From Anaerolinea thermolimosa (GTDB lineage Bacteria; Chloroflexota; Anaerolineae; Anaerolineales; Anaerolineaceae), in contig NZ_DF967965.1 in NCBI RefSeq assembly GCF_001050195.2, positions 48,449 through 112,448 of the forward strand: 64,000 nucleotides of DNA, read 5' to 3'. Shown piece after piece: positions 5,667 to 14,193 of the stretch; position 1 is the first letter of the stretch; the number at the start of each line of letters is the position of its first letter. A model generated the notes under the pieces. The model ran no database searches and had not been told where the DNA came from. It worked only from the letters and a program-made list of their open reading frames with translations. The position numbers and the translations under genes are program-made.

Positions 5667-7340
5667 TTACGGTTTCTTGTTGGGTTTGGGCTTCTGAGTG
5701 GGCTTCTCACGAGGCGGTTGGGCGGTGGATTGGGCTTCAAGGGCCTTTTTAATGTTGCCCCAGCCCATGCCTGAAGCGCGCATGGCGAACACTTCGGTGA
5801 CGGGTTTGCCGCTCTGAATGGCCAGCTCGTAGGCCAGATCAATTTCGCCAAAACCATAGCCCTGGCAGAACCAGCTCATGATCTCATTGTAAGAGACGCC
5901 CCAGCGGGCTGCGAGTTTCAAGCCTTCTGGATGTTGCCATGTTCCATTCTCACAACCGGCGCGGTTACTTTCCAGGGTGGGTTCGGGGGTCAGGGTGGGT
6001 GTGGCTTCAGGAGTTTCGGTGATTTCAGGTGTGGGAGCCTCAGAACCTTCGGGAGTGGGAGTTTCGGACTCTTCGGGGGTGGGGCTTTCTTCTGCCGTGG
6101 AGGTTGGGGTAGGTGTGGGGTGCTCTTCGTTTTCCAGCGCCTCAATTTCCTTAGCCAGCCATGAGCCATCGGGCTGGATGAGGTAGTTCACGCTAACCAC
6201 GTCCCCAACTGAAAGATCGCCATCGATTTCTGTTTCGTGGTTGACCAGCACGGTCTTGCCGCCGATGATCCAGCTGGAATCGCCGATGGACTCAATGACC
6301 CCTGTGAACCGCAGTTTCACCTGCTCGTTCTTGGCGTAAGTGACTCGGTCGGCCAGGTAGGTTCCATCCGGGAGAATGCGGCCGCGAATGACAACCCAGT
6401 CGCCCGGCTGGAAGCCAGTGGTCAGGGACGAAGCTACAGTAACAGGGGTGCCGCCCACCACCCAGCTTTCGCCCTCCATGGATTCGATCGGCCCTTGAAT
6501 GTAGAAGGCGTAGGAGGGATCTTCGGGAGTGCTCTGAGGCTCTACCAGTGTGGCCTGCCCGGCGGTCAGGAAGACCGTCGCTCCCTGCTGGGAGACTGCC
6601 ACTTTACCGTGATCCACGCTGTAATAGACACCATCTGTGGGATCGACATCTACCCCAAAGACGGTACCATGCACCTCAGCCATACCTGCAGGTGTTTCCA
6701 CCCGGTAGAAGGCATTTTTGTTTTGGAAGGGAACGACCCGGTGATCGGTCTGGCCGTAAAGCTGACGCAGTTGTACTTTGAGAACCTTTCCCCAACTACC
6801 GGAAAGGGCCTCGATGAGCACAGCAGAGTCCGCCTCAAGCAGGGTCTGGCTGCCTTCAAAGTAGACCAGCCGGGCGCTTGAATCGGGCCGGGTGCGTACC
6901 ACTTCACCCTGATGGATGGATTGACCCTCGGTGGCAATCGTCCAATCTCCGGCTTCTGGCGACGAGGCTACCTCAACCACACCTTGAACATCGGTGAGGG
7001 TGGCGGCGCGGGCACTGGCAGGCGCACGGAAGACCAGCACCGCCAGCAGGGCGAGAAGCGCCACCCCTGCCAGTCCCAGAGAAGTGGCCATGCGGGGCCA
7101 TTTCAGTGAGCGATGGGTGGCCTGCCCTTTTTTCGCGGTATTCAGCACACGTTGTCGTTGTGCGTGGGCTGATGCCGGTTGTAACCGGGGGTGATCGAGG
7201 TTGCGGATGGCGGCAGCGGTTTGCACCAGAGACGCCAGTTCGTGGTTATCCGGGGGAAGAGATGCCAGCACCTGATCCAGGGGCTGGCCCGAGTCCAGTT
7301 GACGCAGGGCTTCTTCGAGCAAGCTATCGGTTTGATCCAT
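5667..7340 (-). CDS. FecR/DUF5666 membrane protein, candidate anti-sigma factor
   Basis: A 557-residue protein: a short cytoplasmic N-terminus (about 80 residues), one transmembrane helix (SLGLAGVALLALLAVLVF, near 85-105), an extracytoplasmic FecR domain (about 115-260), two DUF5666-like beta units (each with the pattern SW(V/I)(V/I)GG ... GD ... PDG), a Thr/Pro/Glu-rich linker, and a C-terminal helical unit with WFCQGYGFGEI. The ATG at 7340 lies inside the end of the sigma-factor gene, in another frame, preceded by GGAGG; an in-frame extension further upstream is a shadow. In known systems FecR proteins control a cognate sigma factor from the membrane. This layout, sigma then FecR protein, supports that role, but no TonB receptor is present. 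Confidence 0.75.
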   Translation of the reverse strand: MDQTDSLLEEALRQLDSGQPLDQVLASLPPDNHELASLVQTAAAIRNLDHPRLQPASAHAQRQRVLNTAKKGQATHRSLKWPRMATSLGLAGVALLALLAVLVFRAPASARAATLTDVQGVVEVASSPEAGDWTIATEGQSIHQGEVVRTRPDSSARLVYFEGSQTLLEADSAVLIEALSGSWGKVLKVQLRQLYGQTDHRVVPFQNKNAFYRVETPAGMAEVHGTVFGVDVDPTDGVYYSVDHGKVAVSQQGATVFLTAGQATLVEPQSTPEDPSYAFYIQGPIESMEGESWVVGGTPVTVASSLTTGFQPGDWVVIRGRILPDGTYLADRVTYAKNEQVKLRFTGVIESIGDSSWIIGGKTVLVNHETEIDGDLSVGDVVSVNYLIQPDGSWLAKEIEALENEEHPTPTPTSTAEESPTPEESETPTPEGSEAPTPEITETPEATPTLTPEPTLESNRAGCENGTWQHPEGLKLAARWGVSYNEIMSWFCQGYGFGEIDLAYELAIQSGKPVTEVFAMRASGMGWGNIKKALEAQSTAQPPREKPTQKPKPNKKP

Positions 7341-8025
7341 GGTTTTCCTCCATCGATTCGAGGAGCGTGCGCAGATTGATGAGTGCCCGCCGCTGGAGGC
7401 CTTTGATGGCATCTTCGCTTCGATGCAGGGCGGCGGCTACTTCGGCGAGGGGCATTCCTTCCACAAAGCGCATGAGCACCACATCGCGCTGATCATCAGG
7501 CAGGCGAGAGAGAGCCTGGCGCAGCAGTTCGCCGGTGAGCTGGCGCTGAGCAACATCTTCGGGGTGCTCACCGTCTGCAGGGAAAACCTCTTCCAGGGGT
7601 TGGACGGGGCGGTTGCGATTGCGCCGGTAATGGTCAATGGCCAGGTTGCGGGCGATCTGGAATAACCAGGTGCGAAACGAAGCCGTACCCACCCTGAAGT
7701 TCGGAAGTGCCTCCAGCATTTTGAGGAAGACATCGCCGGTGAGGTCTTCGGCTGCCCGCAAGTCTCCGGTGCGATAAGCCAGGTAGCGAAAAATGCTCTG
7801 GTAATGGCGCTCGTAAAGCTGGCCGGTGGCTTCGGTGCTGCCACGTTGTGCCCGGGTGACGAGGTCGGGAAGGGTTCTGGTCTCGATCAAGGTGCGCGAA
7901 TCCTCAAGGTTTCTTATAGATTCAAACGCAGGACGGAGGAAAAAGAGTCGTGTGTGAACAAATTTCAGCGGGTGTGCGGTGGGTTCGTTGAAAAAGACCG
8001 AAAAAACAGGTATCGAATCGGTCAA
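7324..8025 (-). CDS. ECF-type RNA polymerase sigma factor
   Basis: A sigma-70 family protein of up to 233 residues. Region 2 contains IFRYLAYRTGDLRAAEDLTGDVF and FRTWLFQIARNLAIDHYRR. Region 4 contains LPDDQRDVVLMRFVEGMPLAEVAAAL followed by the recognition helix SEDAIKGLQRRAL. The longest frame begins with TTG at 8025, but its first 40 residues do not look like a sigma factor; a TTG near 7890 with GAGG upstream would give a normal ECF length of about 188. The 3' end overlaps the start of the FecR/DUF5666 gene by 17 bp, so the two are co-translated and likely form a sigma/anti-sigma pair. Confidence 0.85.
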   Translation of the reverse strand: MTDSIPVFSVFFNEPTAHPLKFVHTRLFFLRPAFESIRNLEDSRTLIETRTLPDLVTRAQRGSTEATGQLYERHYQSIFRYLAYRTGDLRAAEDLTGDVFLKMLEALPNFRVGTASFRTWLFQIARNLAIDHYRRNRNRPVQPLEEVFPADGEHPEDVAQRQLTGELLRQALSRLPDDQRDVVLMRFVEGMPLAEVAAALHRSEDAIKGLQRRALINLRTLLESMEENHGSNR

Positions 8026-8126
8026 AAATGGGTTATGATCATATCATCATTTTTCGCAATGTTCATTGTAAACCCAGATTCGCCCGTTCAGGGAAGACCT
8101 CATCCTATCTCTCAAGAGGTGAAAAT

Positions 8127-9224
8127 ATGAGCCCCATTAAGCGCGTCCATAATTTCAATGCTGGACCATCGATCCTTCCGCTGCCCGTTCTGGAAAGGGC
8201 CCAGGCCGAACTGCTGGATTATGCGGGTACGGGTATGTCGGTCATGGAAATGAGTCATCGCTCCAAAGAATTCGAGGCCATTATTCAAACGGCCGAGGCC
8301 GATCTGCGCGAGCTGATGGGTATCCCGGCAAATTATAAAGTGATGTTCCTGCAGGGTGGCGCGAGCCTGCAATTTGCCATGGTGCCGATGAATTTGCGCC
8401 CTGCGGGTGCCTCGGCTGATTATATTGTCACGGGTTCGTGGAGCCGCACTGCCATGAAAGAAGCCGCCAAGCTCGGTGCGGTACGCACAGCTTTCAATGG
8501 AGAAGGGGAAAATTACACCCGTCTTCCGGCTGAAGGGGAGCTCTCTTTTGATCCGAAGGCGGCGTATGTGCATTTTTGCCATAACGAGACGATCCACGGC
8601 GTGGAGTTTAAGAGCGAACCGGCGGTTCCCGAGGGCGTGCCGCTGGTGTGTGATATGTCTTCCGATTTTTTAAGCCAGCCGGTGGATGTTTCTAAGTATG
8701 GGCTGATTTACGCCGGCGCGCAGAAAAACGCCGGCCCCGCAGGGGTGACGATTGTCATCATTCGTGAGGATTTGCTGGCGCGCGTGCCCGGCAACCTGCC
8801 CGCTCTTCTCAACTACCAGGTGATGGCCGAGAGTGGTTCTCTGCACAATACACCGCCCTGCTTTGCTATTTATATGGTGGGGCTGGTGTTGAAGTGGTTG
8901 AAAGACCTGGGCGGTTTAAACGCCATGTATGAGATCAACCGGGAAAAAGCCGAGATGATTTACAAAGCCATTGATGGGAGCGGCGGCTATTACCGCGGCC
9001 ATGCCGTGCCAGAGGCGCGCTCGATCATGAATATTCCTTTCCGTATGCCCAGCGAAGAACTTGAAGACCTCTTTGTCAAGGAAGCCAAGAAGGCAGACCT
9101 GGTGGGGCTTAAGGGGCATCGCTCGGTAGGCGGTTTGCGCGCTTCGATCTACAACGCGCTACCGGTGGAGTCGGCCCGTGCTCTGGTCGAGTTCATGGCT
9201 GATTTTCAGCAGAAGCACGGATAA
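8127..9224 (+). CDS. serC: Phosphoserine aminotransferase
   Basis: A 365-residue PLP enzyme of the class V aminotransferase fold, converting 3-phosphohydroxypyruvate and glutamate to phosphoserine in serine synthesis. The N-terminus FNAGPSILPLPVLERAQ and the segments MEMSHRSKEF and FLQGGASLQFAMVPMN are diagnostic of SerC, and the PLP lysine lies in YAGAQKNAGPAG. The length matches E. coli SerC (362). ATG 8127 follows GAGGTG with good spacing; the longer open frame upstream starts before the promoter-like TATGAT at 8034 and is rejected. It is transcribed alone and convergent with the helicase gene. Confidence 0.95.
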   Translation: MSPIKRVHNFNAGPSILPLPVLERAQAELLDYAGTGMSVMEMSHRSKEFEAIIQTAEADLRELMGIPANYKVMFLQGGASLQFAMVPMNLRPAGASADYIVTGSWSRTAMKEAAKLGAVRTAFNGEGENYTRLPAEGELSFDPKAAYVHFCHNETIHGVEFKSEPAVPEGVPLVCDMSSDFLSQPVDVSKYGLIYAGAQKNAGPAGVTIVIIREDLLARVPGNLPALLNYQVMAESGSLHNTPPCFAIYMVGLVLKWLKDLGGLNAMYEINREKAEMIYKAIDGSGGYYRGHAVPEARSIMNIPFRMPSEELEDLFVKEAKKADLVGLKGHRSVGGLRASIYNALPVESARALVEFMADFQQKHG

Positions 9225-9243
9225 ACTGATCTGTGAAATGTGA

Positions 9244-9280
9244 AAACGGGGTTTGCGCCATTGAAACGCAAACCCCGTTT
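9244..9280. terminator. Bidirectional terminator between serC and helicase
   Basis: AAACGGGGTTTGCG (9244-9257) pairs with CGCAAACCCCGTTT (9267-9280), a perfect 14-bp stem with a 9-base loop, between two convergent genes. T-runs are short on both sides. Confidence 0.8.
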
Positions 9281-9300
9281 GATTTAAGCAGGTGAGACGA

Positions 9301-10551
9301 TCAGTTCCATCGACTGCGGCTGGTTTTACCGACCGGGCGGTGGTTGTAGGGCTGTCTGCCGCTGGGCGGTGTGCTCCGGCGCGTGGCCGATGGCCCTTTG
9401 TCCTCACGGCGCGGGGCGGGTGGGTTGAGGGGCTGCGGCTCGAATCCGTCCAGCGTGCGCCTTTCGAGAGGACGACCGATCAGGCGTTCTATGGAGCGCA
9501 CCATGGGGGTGTCTTCAGGGGTGACGAGGGAATACGCTGTACCATGGTGAGCCATGCGGCCGGTACGGCCAATGCGGTGGGTGTAAGCGTCAGTAGTATC
9601 GGGAAGATCAAAGTTGATAACATATGCGATCTGCGATATGTCGATCCCGCGGGCGGCAATATCGGTGGCTACCAGCACACGCACTTTCCCGTTGCGGAAC
9701 CCTTCCATGGCTTCCTGCCGGCGGCTCTGCGATAGATTGCCCTGTAACGAGGCGGTAGCGAACCCTTCGCGGGCGAGTACTTCGGCCAGTTTACTGGCGC
9801 GATGTTTGGTGCGGGTGAAGACCAGCACCTGCCCATCGCCCGACTGGTGTAATAAAGCTTTGAGTAATTCCACCTTATGGGCCTGCTCTACCGGATAAAT
9901 GGCATGGCTGACCGATTCTACCGGGCGAGAAGCGCCGATCTCCACGGTTACCGGCTGTTTGAGGATGTCTCTGGCAAGCGAACGGATTTCGTCGGGCATG
10001 GTGGCAGAGAAGAGCAACGTCTGATGGTTGGCGGGCAGCGCGGCGAGGATGCGCCGGATATCGGGCAGGAAGCCCATATCAAACATCATATCGGCTTCGT
10101 CGATCACCAGTACCTCGACCGTGCTGAGGTTGACCACTTTCTGGTTCATCAAATCCAGTAAACGCCCGGGACAGGCTACGGCAATCTCAATTCCACCCCG
10201 CAGGGCTCGAATCTGAGGGACAGGGCTGACCCCGCCGTAGATTGTCTGACTGCGCAGGCGGGTCTGTTGCCCCAGGGTGTGGATGGCGGTGTGGGTTTGC
10301 TGGGCCAGTTCACGGGTGGGAGAAAGAATGAGCGCGCGGAGCTGTCGGCGCGGGCCGTGCATCAGGCGTTCGAGAATTGGAAGCACGAAGGCGGCCGTTT
10401 TGCCGGTGCCGGTTTGAGCCAGGCCCAGCACATCACGCCCCTCCAGAATGGGAGGTATACTGCGCATTTGGATTGAGGTGGGAGTGGAGTAACCAACAGC
10501 ACGGATGCCCGCGTGAATCTGCGGGTGAAAAGCAAAAGTATCGAAGTTCAA
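9301..10551 (-). CDS. DEAD-box RNA helicase (RhlE-like)
   Basis: An ATP-dependent RNA helicase of 416 residues. All motifs are present in order: Q motif GYSTPTSIQ, motif I AQTGTGKT, Ia PTRELAQQ, II DEAD, III SAT, IV VLVFTRTKH, V ATDIAARGID and VI HRIGRTGR. A basic Pro/Arg-rich tail of about 50 residues follows. It probably remodels rRNA or mRNA, as RhlE does. The chosen start is TTG 10551, because AAAGGA lies six bases upstream and the N-terminus NFDTFAFHPQIHAGI then matches the family; an in-frame TTG at 10569 would add six residues. Confidence 0.9.
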   Translation of the reverse strand: MNFDTFAFHPQIHAGIRAVGYSTPTSIQMRSIPPILEGRDVLGLAQTGTGKTAAFVLPILERLMHGPRRQLRALILSPTRELAQQTHTAIHTLGQQTRLRSQTIYGGVSPVPQIRALRGGIEIAVACPGRLLDLMNQKVVNLSTVEVLVIDEADMMFDMGFLPDIRRILAALPANHQTLLFSATMPDEIRSLARDILKQPVTVEIGASRPVESVSHAIYPVEQAHKVELLKALLHQSGDGQVLVFTRTKHRASKLAEVLAREGFATASLQGNLSQSRRQEAMEGFRNGKVRVLVATDIAARGIDISQIAYVINFDLPDTTDAYTHRIGRTGRMAHHGTAYSLVTPEDTPMVRSIERLIGRPLERRTLDGFEPQPLNPPAPRREDKGPSATRRSTPPSGRQPYNHRPVGKTSRSRWN

Positions 10552-10682
10552 AAGAGGTCCTTTAGGCAAAATTGAGCCAAGGCGAACCTCAGCCCATCCC
10601 CGTCGAAAGAGATAAAAACTATCTGATTTCGCGCGGATGAGTCAGTATATCATAGAAATTTCGATTTGGGGAAAGATTGTGC

Positions 10683-10688
10683 TAGAAT
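10683..10688 (+). promoter_or_regulatory. -10 box of the nucleoside hydrolase/ECF operon; leaderless
   Basis: TAGAAT with seven bases to the ATG at 10696. The -35 region is weak. Confidence 0.5.
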
Positions 10689-10695
10689 GATGTGC

Positions 10696-11649
10696 ATGGC
10701 CTCCCGTCGAATCCTGATAGATACGGACCCGGGTATTGATGATGCACTGGCGATTTTGCTGGCGCTGGCATCCCCTGAGGTGCAGGTAGAAGGCCTGACG
10801 GTGGTGCATGGGAATTGCTCCAGCTGGCAGGGGGCGCAAAATGCCCTCGCTGTGCTTGAACTGGCGCATGCGGCTGAAATTCCGGTGGCAGTTGGCTGTG
10901 ATCGCCCTCTGGTGCAGCCCTCTTTGCTTGCCCCCGAAACGCACGGTGAAAGTGGGCTGGGATATGCCCGCCTGCTCGCTCCGGCTACCCCGCTCCATCC
11001 CATGCACGCGGTTGATTTCTTAATCGAACGGTTGCTGGCCGCCCCCGGGGAGATTACCCTGGTGTGTATTGGGCCGCTGACCAACCTGGCGCTGGCGATG
11101 CGCCGCGAACCACGTATCATTCCGGCCATTGCCGAATTGATCATCATGGGTGGGGCGATTCGTCATCAGGGGAATACCACCCCTCTGGCGGAGTTCAATG
11201 TGTACGTCGATCCTCACGCGGCACACATTGTTTATCACAGTGGCGTGCCCCTGACTCTGGTTCCCCTGGATGTCACCTATCAGTGTATCCTTACCCCGGG
11301 TGACGTGGCGCGCCTGCTCAAAATTGCTTCTCCCATTCCGCGATTTATCGCCGATGCCACTCGCTTTTATATGGAGTTCCACGACGCCTACCAGAAGATC
11401 GAGGGCTGTGTCATCAACGATCCACTGGCGCTGGCGCTCCTTTTTGCGCCGGAGCTGTGTGTGTACGAAGAACACTTCGTGGATGTGGATATTCAGGGGG
11501 GCGTTTCCATGGGGAAGACGTTTGCCGACTTTTACCGCATGACCGGAAACCCACCCAACATGAAGGTGGCACTTGGTGTGCGTGGAAGGGATTTCATCGA
11601 GCTTTTCATCGAGCGCATGGAACAGTTGAGCAGAAAAATCGCCGACTGA
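10696..11649 (+). CDS. Inosine-uridine-preferring nucleoside hydrolase
   Basis: A 317-residue enzyme of the IUNH family that splits nucleosides into free base and ribose. The Ca-binding motif DTDPGIDDALAI sits near residues 8-19; the fold continues with GPLTNLALAM, the MGGAIRHQGN block and NVYVDPHAAHIV. The C-terminal metal/substrate Asp is in CVINDPLAL. The length is typical (about 310-320). ATG 10696 is chosen because it lies seven bases after a -10 box; ATGs at 10687 and 10690 fall in or against that box. It is first in a transcript that continues with a complete ECF transporter, which suggests uptake and breakdown of a nucleoside or a related compound. Confidence 0.9.
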   Translation: MASRRILIDTDPGIDDALAILLALASPEVQVEGLTVVHGNCSSWQGAQNALAVLELAHAAEIPVAVGCDRPLVQPSLLAPETHGESGLGYARLLAPATPLHPMHAVDFLIERLLAAPGEITLVCIGPLTNLALAMRREPRIIPAIAELIIMGGAIRHQGNTTPLAEFNVYVDPHAAHIVYHSGVPLTLVPLDVTYQCILTPGDVARLLKIASPIPRFIADATRFYMEFHDAYQKIEGCVINDPLALALLFAPELCVYEEHFVDVDIQGGVSMGKTFADFYRMTGNPPNMKVALGVRGRDFIELFIERMEQLSRKIAD

Positions 11650-11734
11650 GTGGCGTGACTCTGGGGTGATTTACGGGTTTTTTTCCATAACCGGTCTGTT
11701 CTTCCGTTTTTTTTCCTTTTTTCAGGAGGGCCTC

Positions 11735-12487
11735 ATGAAATTGCTCGAGTCGATTAAAAAGGACTTCAATACGATGACCTGGGTGCTCATCCCGGTGGCG
11801 ATTGCCATCAATGTGGTCATCGGGCAAATTGTGGTTTTGCTTAAATTGCCAGTGTTCCTGGATTCCATCGGCACCATGCTGGTGGCGGTGGTTTGCGGGC
11901 CGTGGGCGGGTGCACTTACGGGAACCCTTTCCAACATTATCTGGGGTCTGGCGATTGATCCCAGTGCGTTTCCGTGGTTCCCGGTGGCACTTTTCATCGG
12001 TTTTGTCACCGGATGGTGCGCACAGGGCGGTCTGTTCCGCAACACCTGGAAGGTGGCCATTACCGGTTTCATCGTGGCGCTCACTGCGGCCGCGGTTTCG
12101 ACGCCGATCAGCGTATACCTCTACGGAGGAATCACGGCCAGCGGTTCCAGCATCATTACAGCGTATCTGCTGCAGACCGGGCGCGATTTACTCACCTCGG
12201 TGCTCAGCACCAACTTCCTGGTAGAGCCGGTGGATAAAATTTCCACGGCTTTCCTGGCTTTTGCCATCCTCCGCGGGCTATCAGCGCGGTATCTTGCCCG
12301 CTTCCCACGTGCCGGGAATGCCACCCCTGAGAAGGATGATCGGCGCGCGCTGTTCATCGGTGTGGGCATCTTCGTTGTCCTGGCTATTCTGGTTGCCAAT
12401 CTGATTAACCCGGCTTTCCTCTGGATCGGTCTGGGGGTGGCCGTGGTGGTGATTGGGGTGGGTCTCCTCTCTTCTCGCATTCGGTAG
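11735..12487 (+). CDS. ECF transporter S component (substrate-binding subunit)
   Basis: A 250-residue membrane protein with about six hydrophobic helices; the segment LDSIGTMLVAVVCGPWAGALTGTLSN fits the S-component family of energy-coupling-factor vitamin/nucleobase importers. A second conserved stretch is GRDLLTSVLSTNF. The C-terminal region adds an extra pair of helices. ATG 11735 follows AGGAGGG. It is embedded between a nucleoside hydrolase and the T and A subunits, so it gives the transporter its specificity; a nucleoside or nucleobase is the inferred ligand. No exact family with known substrate was recognised. Confidence 0.75.
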   Translation: MKLLESIKKDFNTMTWVLIPVAIAINVVIGQIVVLLKLPVFLDSIGTMLVAVVCGPWAGALTGTLSNIIWGLAIDPSAFPWFPVALFIGFVTGWCAQGGLFRNTWKVAITGFIVALTAAAVSTPISVYLYGGITASGSSIITAYLLQTGRDLLTSVLSTNFLVEPVDKISTAFLAFAILRGLSARYLARFPRAGNATPEKDDRRALFIGVGIFVVLAILVANLINPAFLWIGLGVAVVVIGVGLLSSRIR

Positions 12488-12501
12488 GGAAAGGTCTGCG
12501 T

Positions 12502-12535
12502 TGCGGGGGGCTGACTCCTTTTAAAGCCCCCCGCA
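12502..12535 (+). other. Intercistronic hairpin between S and T subunit genes
   Basis: TGCGGGGGGCT (12502-12512) pairs with AGCCCCCCGCA (12525-12535), a perfect 11-bp stem with a 12-base loop and no T-run. It touches the Shine-Dalgarno region of ecfT, so it may affect mRNA processing or ecfT translation rather than terminate. Confidence 0.55.
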
Positions 12536-12545
12536 GAGGTTTCTC

Positions 12546-13322
12546 ATGCGCGAACGGCTCTCGTTCTATATTCAACGCCACAGCCCTATCCATCGCCTGA
12601 ACCCGTTCACAAAGCTCACACTGGCCTTCGCGCTGGTGTTGATTTCTTTTTTCAGCCCGTGGTACTGGACGGCCCTTTGCCTGATTCTGCTGGTGATTTT
12701 CCCACTGGCGATCATCGGGCGGGTGGGGCGGGAATTTTTTGCCGCGGCGCTTCGTCTGCTTGTGCCAGTGACCGGTTTTATCTTCCTCATGCAGAGCCTT
12801 TTCTTGCCCGGCGGAGAAACGGTGCTTTTCCGGTTCTGGTTCCTCAGGGTGACGCTGGAAAGCGTTGCCAGAGCTTTTTTAATTTCCATGCGCATTTTTG
12901 GAATGGTCTCGTCTTTCATCTTGTTTTTACTCACCACGCATCCCAGTGAATTAATGACCGACCTCACCCGCCGGGGCTTACCGGGAACGGTCGCTTATGT
13001 GATTATTTCCACGCTGCAGATTCTTCCGCAGATGCAGGCCAAAGCACAGACGATCATCGCCGCCCAACGTTCGCGCGGTTTGGCGGTGGAAGGGTCGTTC
13101 ATCCGCAGGGTGCGGGCGCTGGTGCCGCTGGTAGGGCCGCTGGTTTTTGGTTCGCTGGTGGAGGTGGAGGAACGTGCCATTGCCATTGAAGCGCGGGCTT
13201 TTTCTGCAACCGGGCCGAAAACTTCTTATCGTGAGATTGACGACACCCCCTTTGACCGTACTGTACGCTGGTTAATGGTGGCGCTGGTGGTGCTTTCTCT
13301 GGCGGCACGGTTCTTTGGCTGA
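12546..13322 (+). CDS. ecfT: ECF transporter T component (EcfT/CbiQ family)
   Basis: The 258-residue scaffold subunit of an ECF importer, linking the S component to the two ATPases. It has an N-terminal HRLNPFTKL segment typical of the family, about five to six membrane helices, and two cytoplasmic coupling motifs near the C-terminal half: AAQRSRGLAVEGSF and the second one within EERAIAIEARAF (Ala-Arg-containing coupling helices). It has GAGG upstream of ATG 12546, directly after an 11-bp hairpin. The gene ends 13 bases before the first ATPase. Confidence 0.9.
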   Translation: MRERLSFYIQRHSPIHRLNPFTKLTLAFALVLISFFSPWYWTALCLILLVIFPLAIIGRVGREFFAAALRLLVPVTGFIFLMQSLFLPGGETVLFRFWFLRVTLESVARAFLISMRIFGMVSSFILFLLTTHPSELMTDLTRRGLPGTVAYVIISTLQILPQMQAKAQTIIAAQRSRGLAVEGSFIRRVRALVPLVGPLVFGSLVEVEERAIAIEARAFSATGPKTSYREIDDTPFDRTVRWLMVALVVLSLAARFFG

Positions 13323-13335
13323 GGGAGGACAGTTC

Positions 13336-14193
13336 TTGGTTATTGTCGATTTGCAGCACGTCACCTATCGGTATCCGATGACCGAACAATCGGCACTGGA
13401 GGATGTTTCTCTGCATATAGAAGAAGGGGAGTTCGTGGCCGTTATTGGCCCCAATGGTGCGGGAAAATCAACCCTGTGTTATACCGTGGCCGGTTTCATT
13501 CCCCACTTTTTTAAGGGGGAACTGGAAGGCACGGTGGAGGTGGCGGGTGTAGAAAGCCGCCAGGCCAGCCTGGAACAGCGGGTGCGCAGTGTGGGGCTGG
13601 TTTTCCAGAATCCGTTCAATCAGATTTCGGGCGCAAAATATACGGTTTTTGAAGAAATTGCCTTTGGTCTGGAGAATCTGGGGGTGAGTCGAGCGGAGAT
13701 GCCCGCGCGGGTGGAGCAGGTCATGGCTCTGACTGGCATCACCGATCTGGCGGAACGATCGCCTTATGCTCTTTCGGGTGGTCAACAGCAACGGGTGGCG
13801 CTGGCTTCAATCCTGGTGATGGAGCCGAAAGTGCTGGTGCTGGATGAGCCGACCTCTCAACTCGACCCGGTTGGTACGCGCGAGGTCTTCGGGGTGATCC
13901 GAAACATGGCTCTGAGGGGGATGACGGTATTAATGGTGGAGCATAAACTGGAATGGGTGGCCGCCTTTGCCGACCGGGTCATCGCCCTCGAAAACGGGCG
14001 TATTCTTGCCGAAGGCACCCCCGCCGAAGTGCTTACCGACGAACGTTTGCTGGAGCACCATTTTGGCTTCTCGCGTTATACCCTGGCTGCCCGTGAAGGC
14101 AGAAAAGAGGCCCTTTGGCCGCCTGACCGGCGCCTTCCGGTGACGCTGGATGAGGCAGAGACGGGCTTTCGCGAAGGACTGAGAAGGCCATGA
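13336..14193 (+). CDS. ecfA: ECF transporter ATPase 1
   Basis: A 285-residue ABC ATPase of an ECF importer. Walker A is GPNGAGKST, the Q loop is FQNPFNQ, the signature LSGGQQQR is intact, Walker B is VLVLDEPTSQLD, and the H loop is VEHKLEW. TTG 13336 is the preferred start: GGGAGGA lies six bases upstream, and the protein then begins with the usual beta strand (VIVDLQHVTYRYP). An upstream in-frame start at 13315 would overlap ecfT by 8 bp. The stop overlaps the second ATPase gene by 4 bp (ATGA). Confidence 0.9.
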   Translation: MVIVDLQHVTYRYPMTEQSALEDVSLHIEEGEFVAVIGPNGAGKSTLCYTVAGFIPHFFKGELEGTVEVAGVESRQASLEQRVRSVGLVFQNPFNQISGAKYTVFEEIAFGLENLGVSRAEMPARVEQVMALTGITDLAERSPYALSGGQQQRVALASILVMEPKVLVLDEPTSQLDPVGTREVFGVIRNMALRGMTVLMVEHKLEWVAAFADRVIALENGRILAEGTPAEVLTDERLLEHHFGFSRYTLAAREGRKEALWPPDRRLPVTLDEAETGFREGLRRP

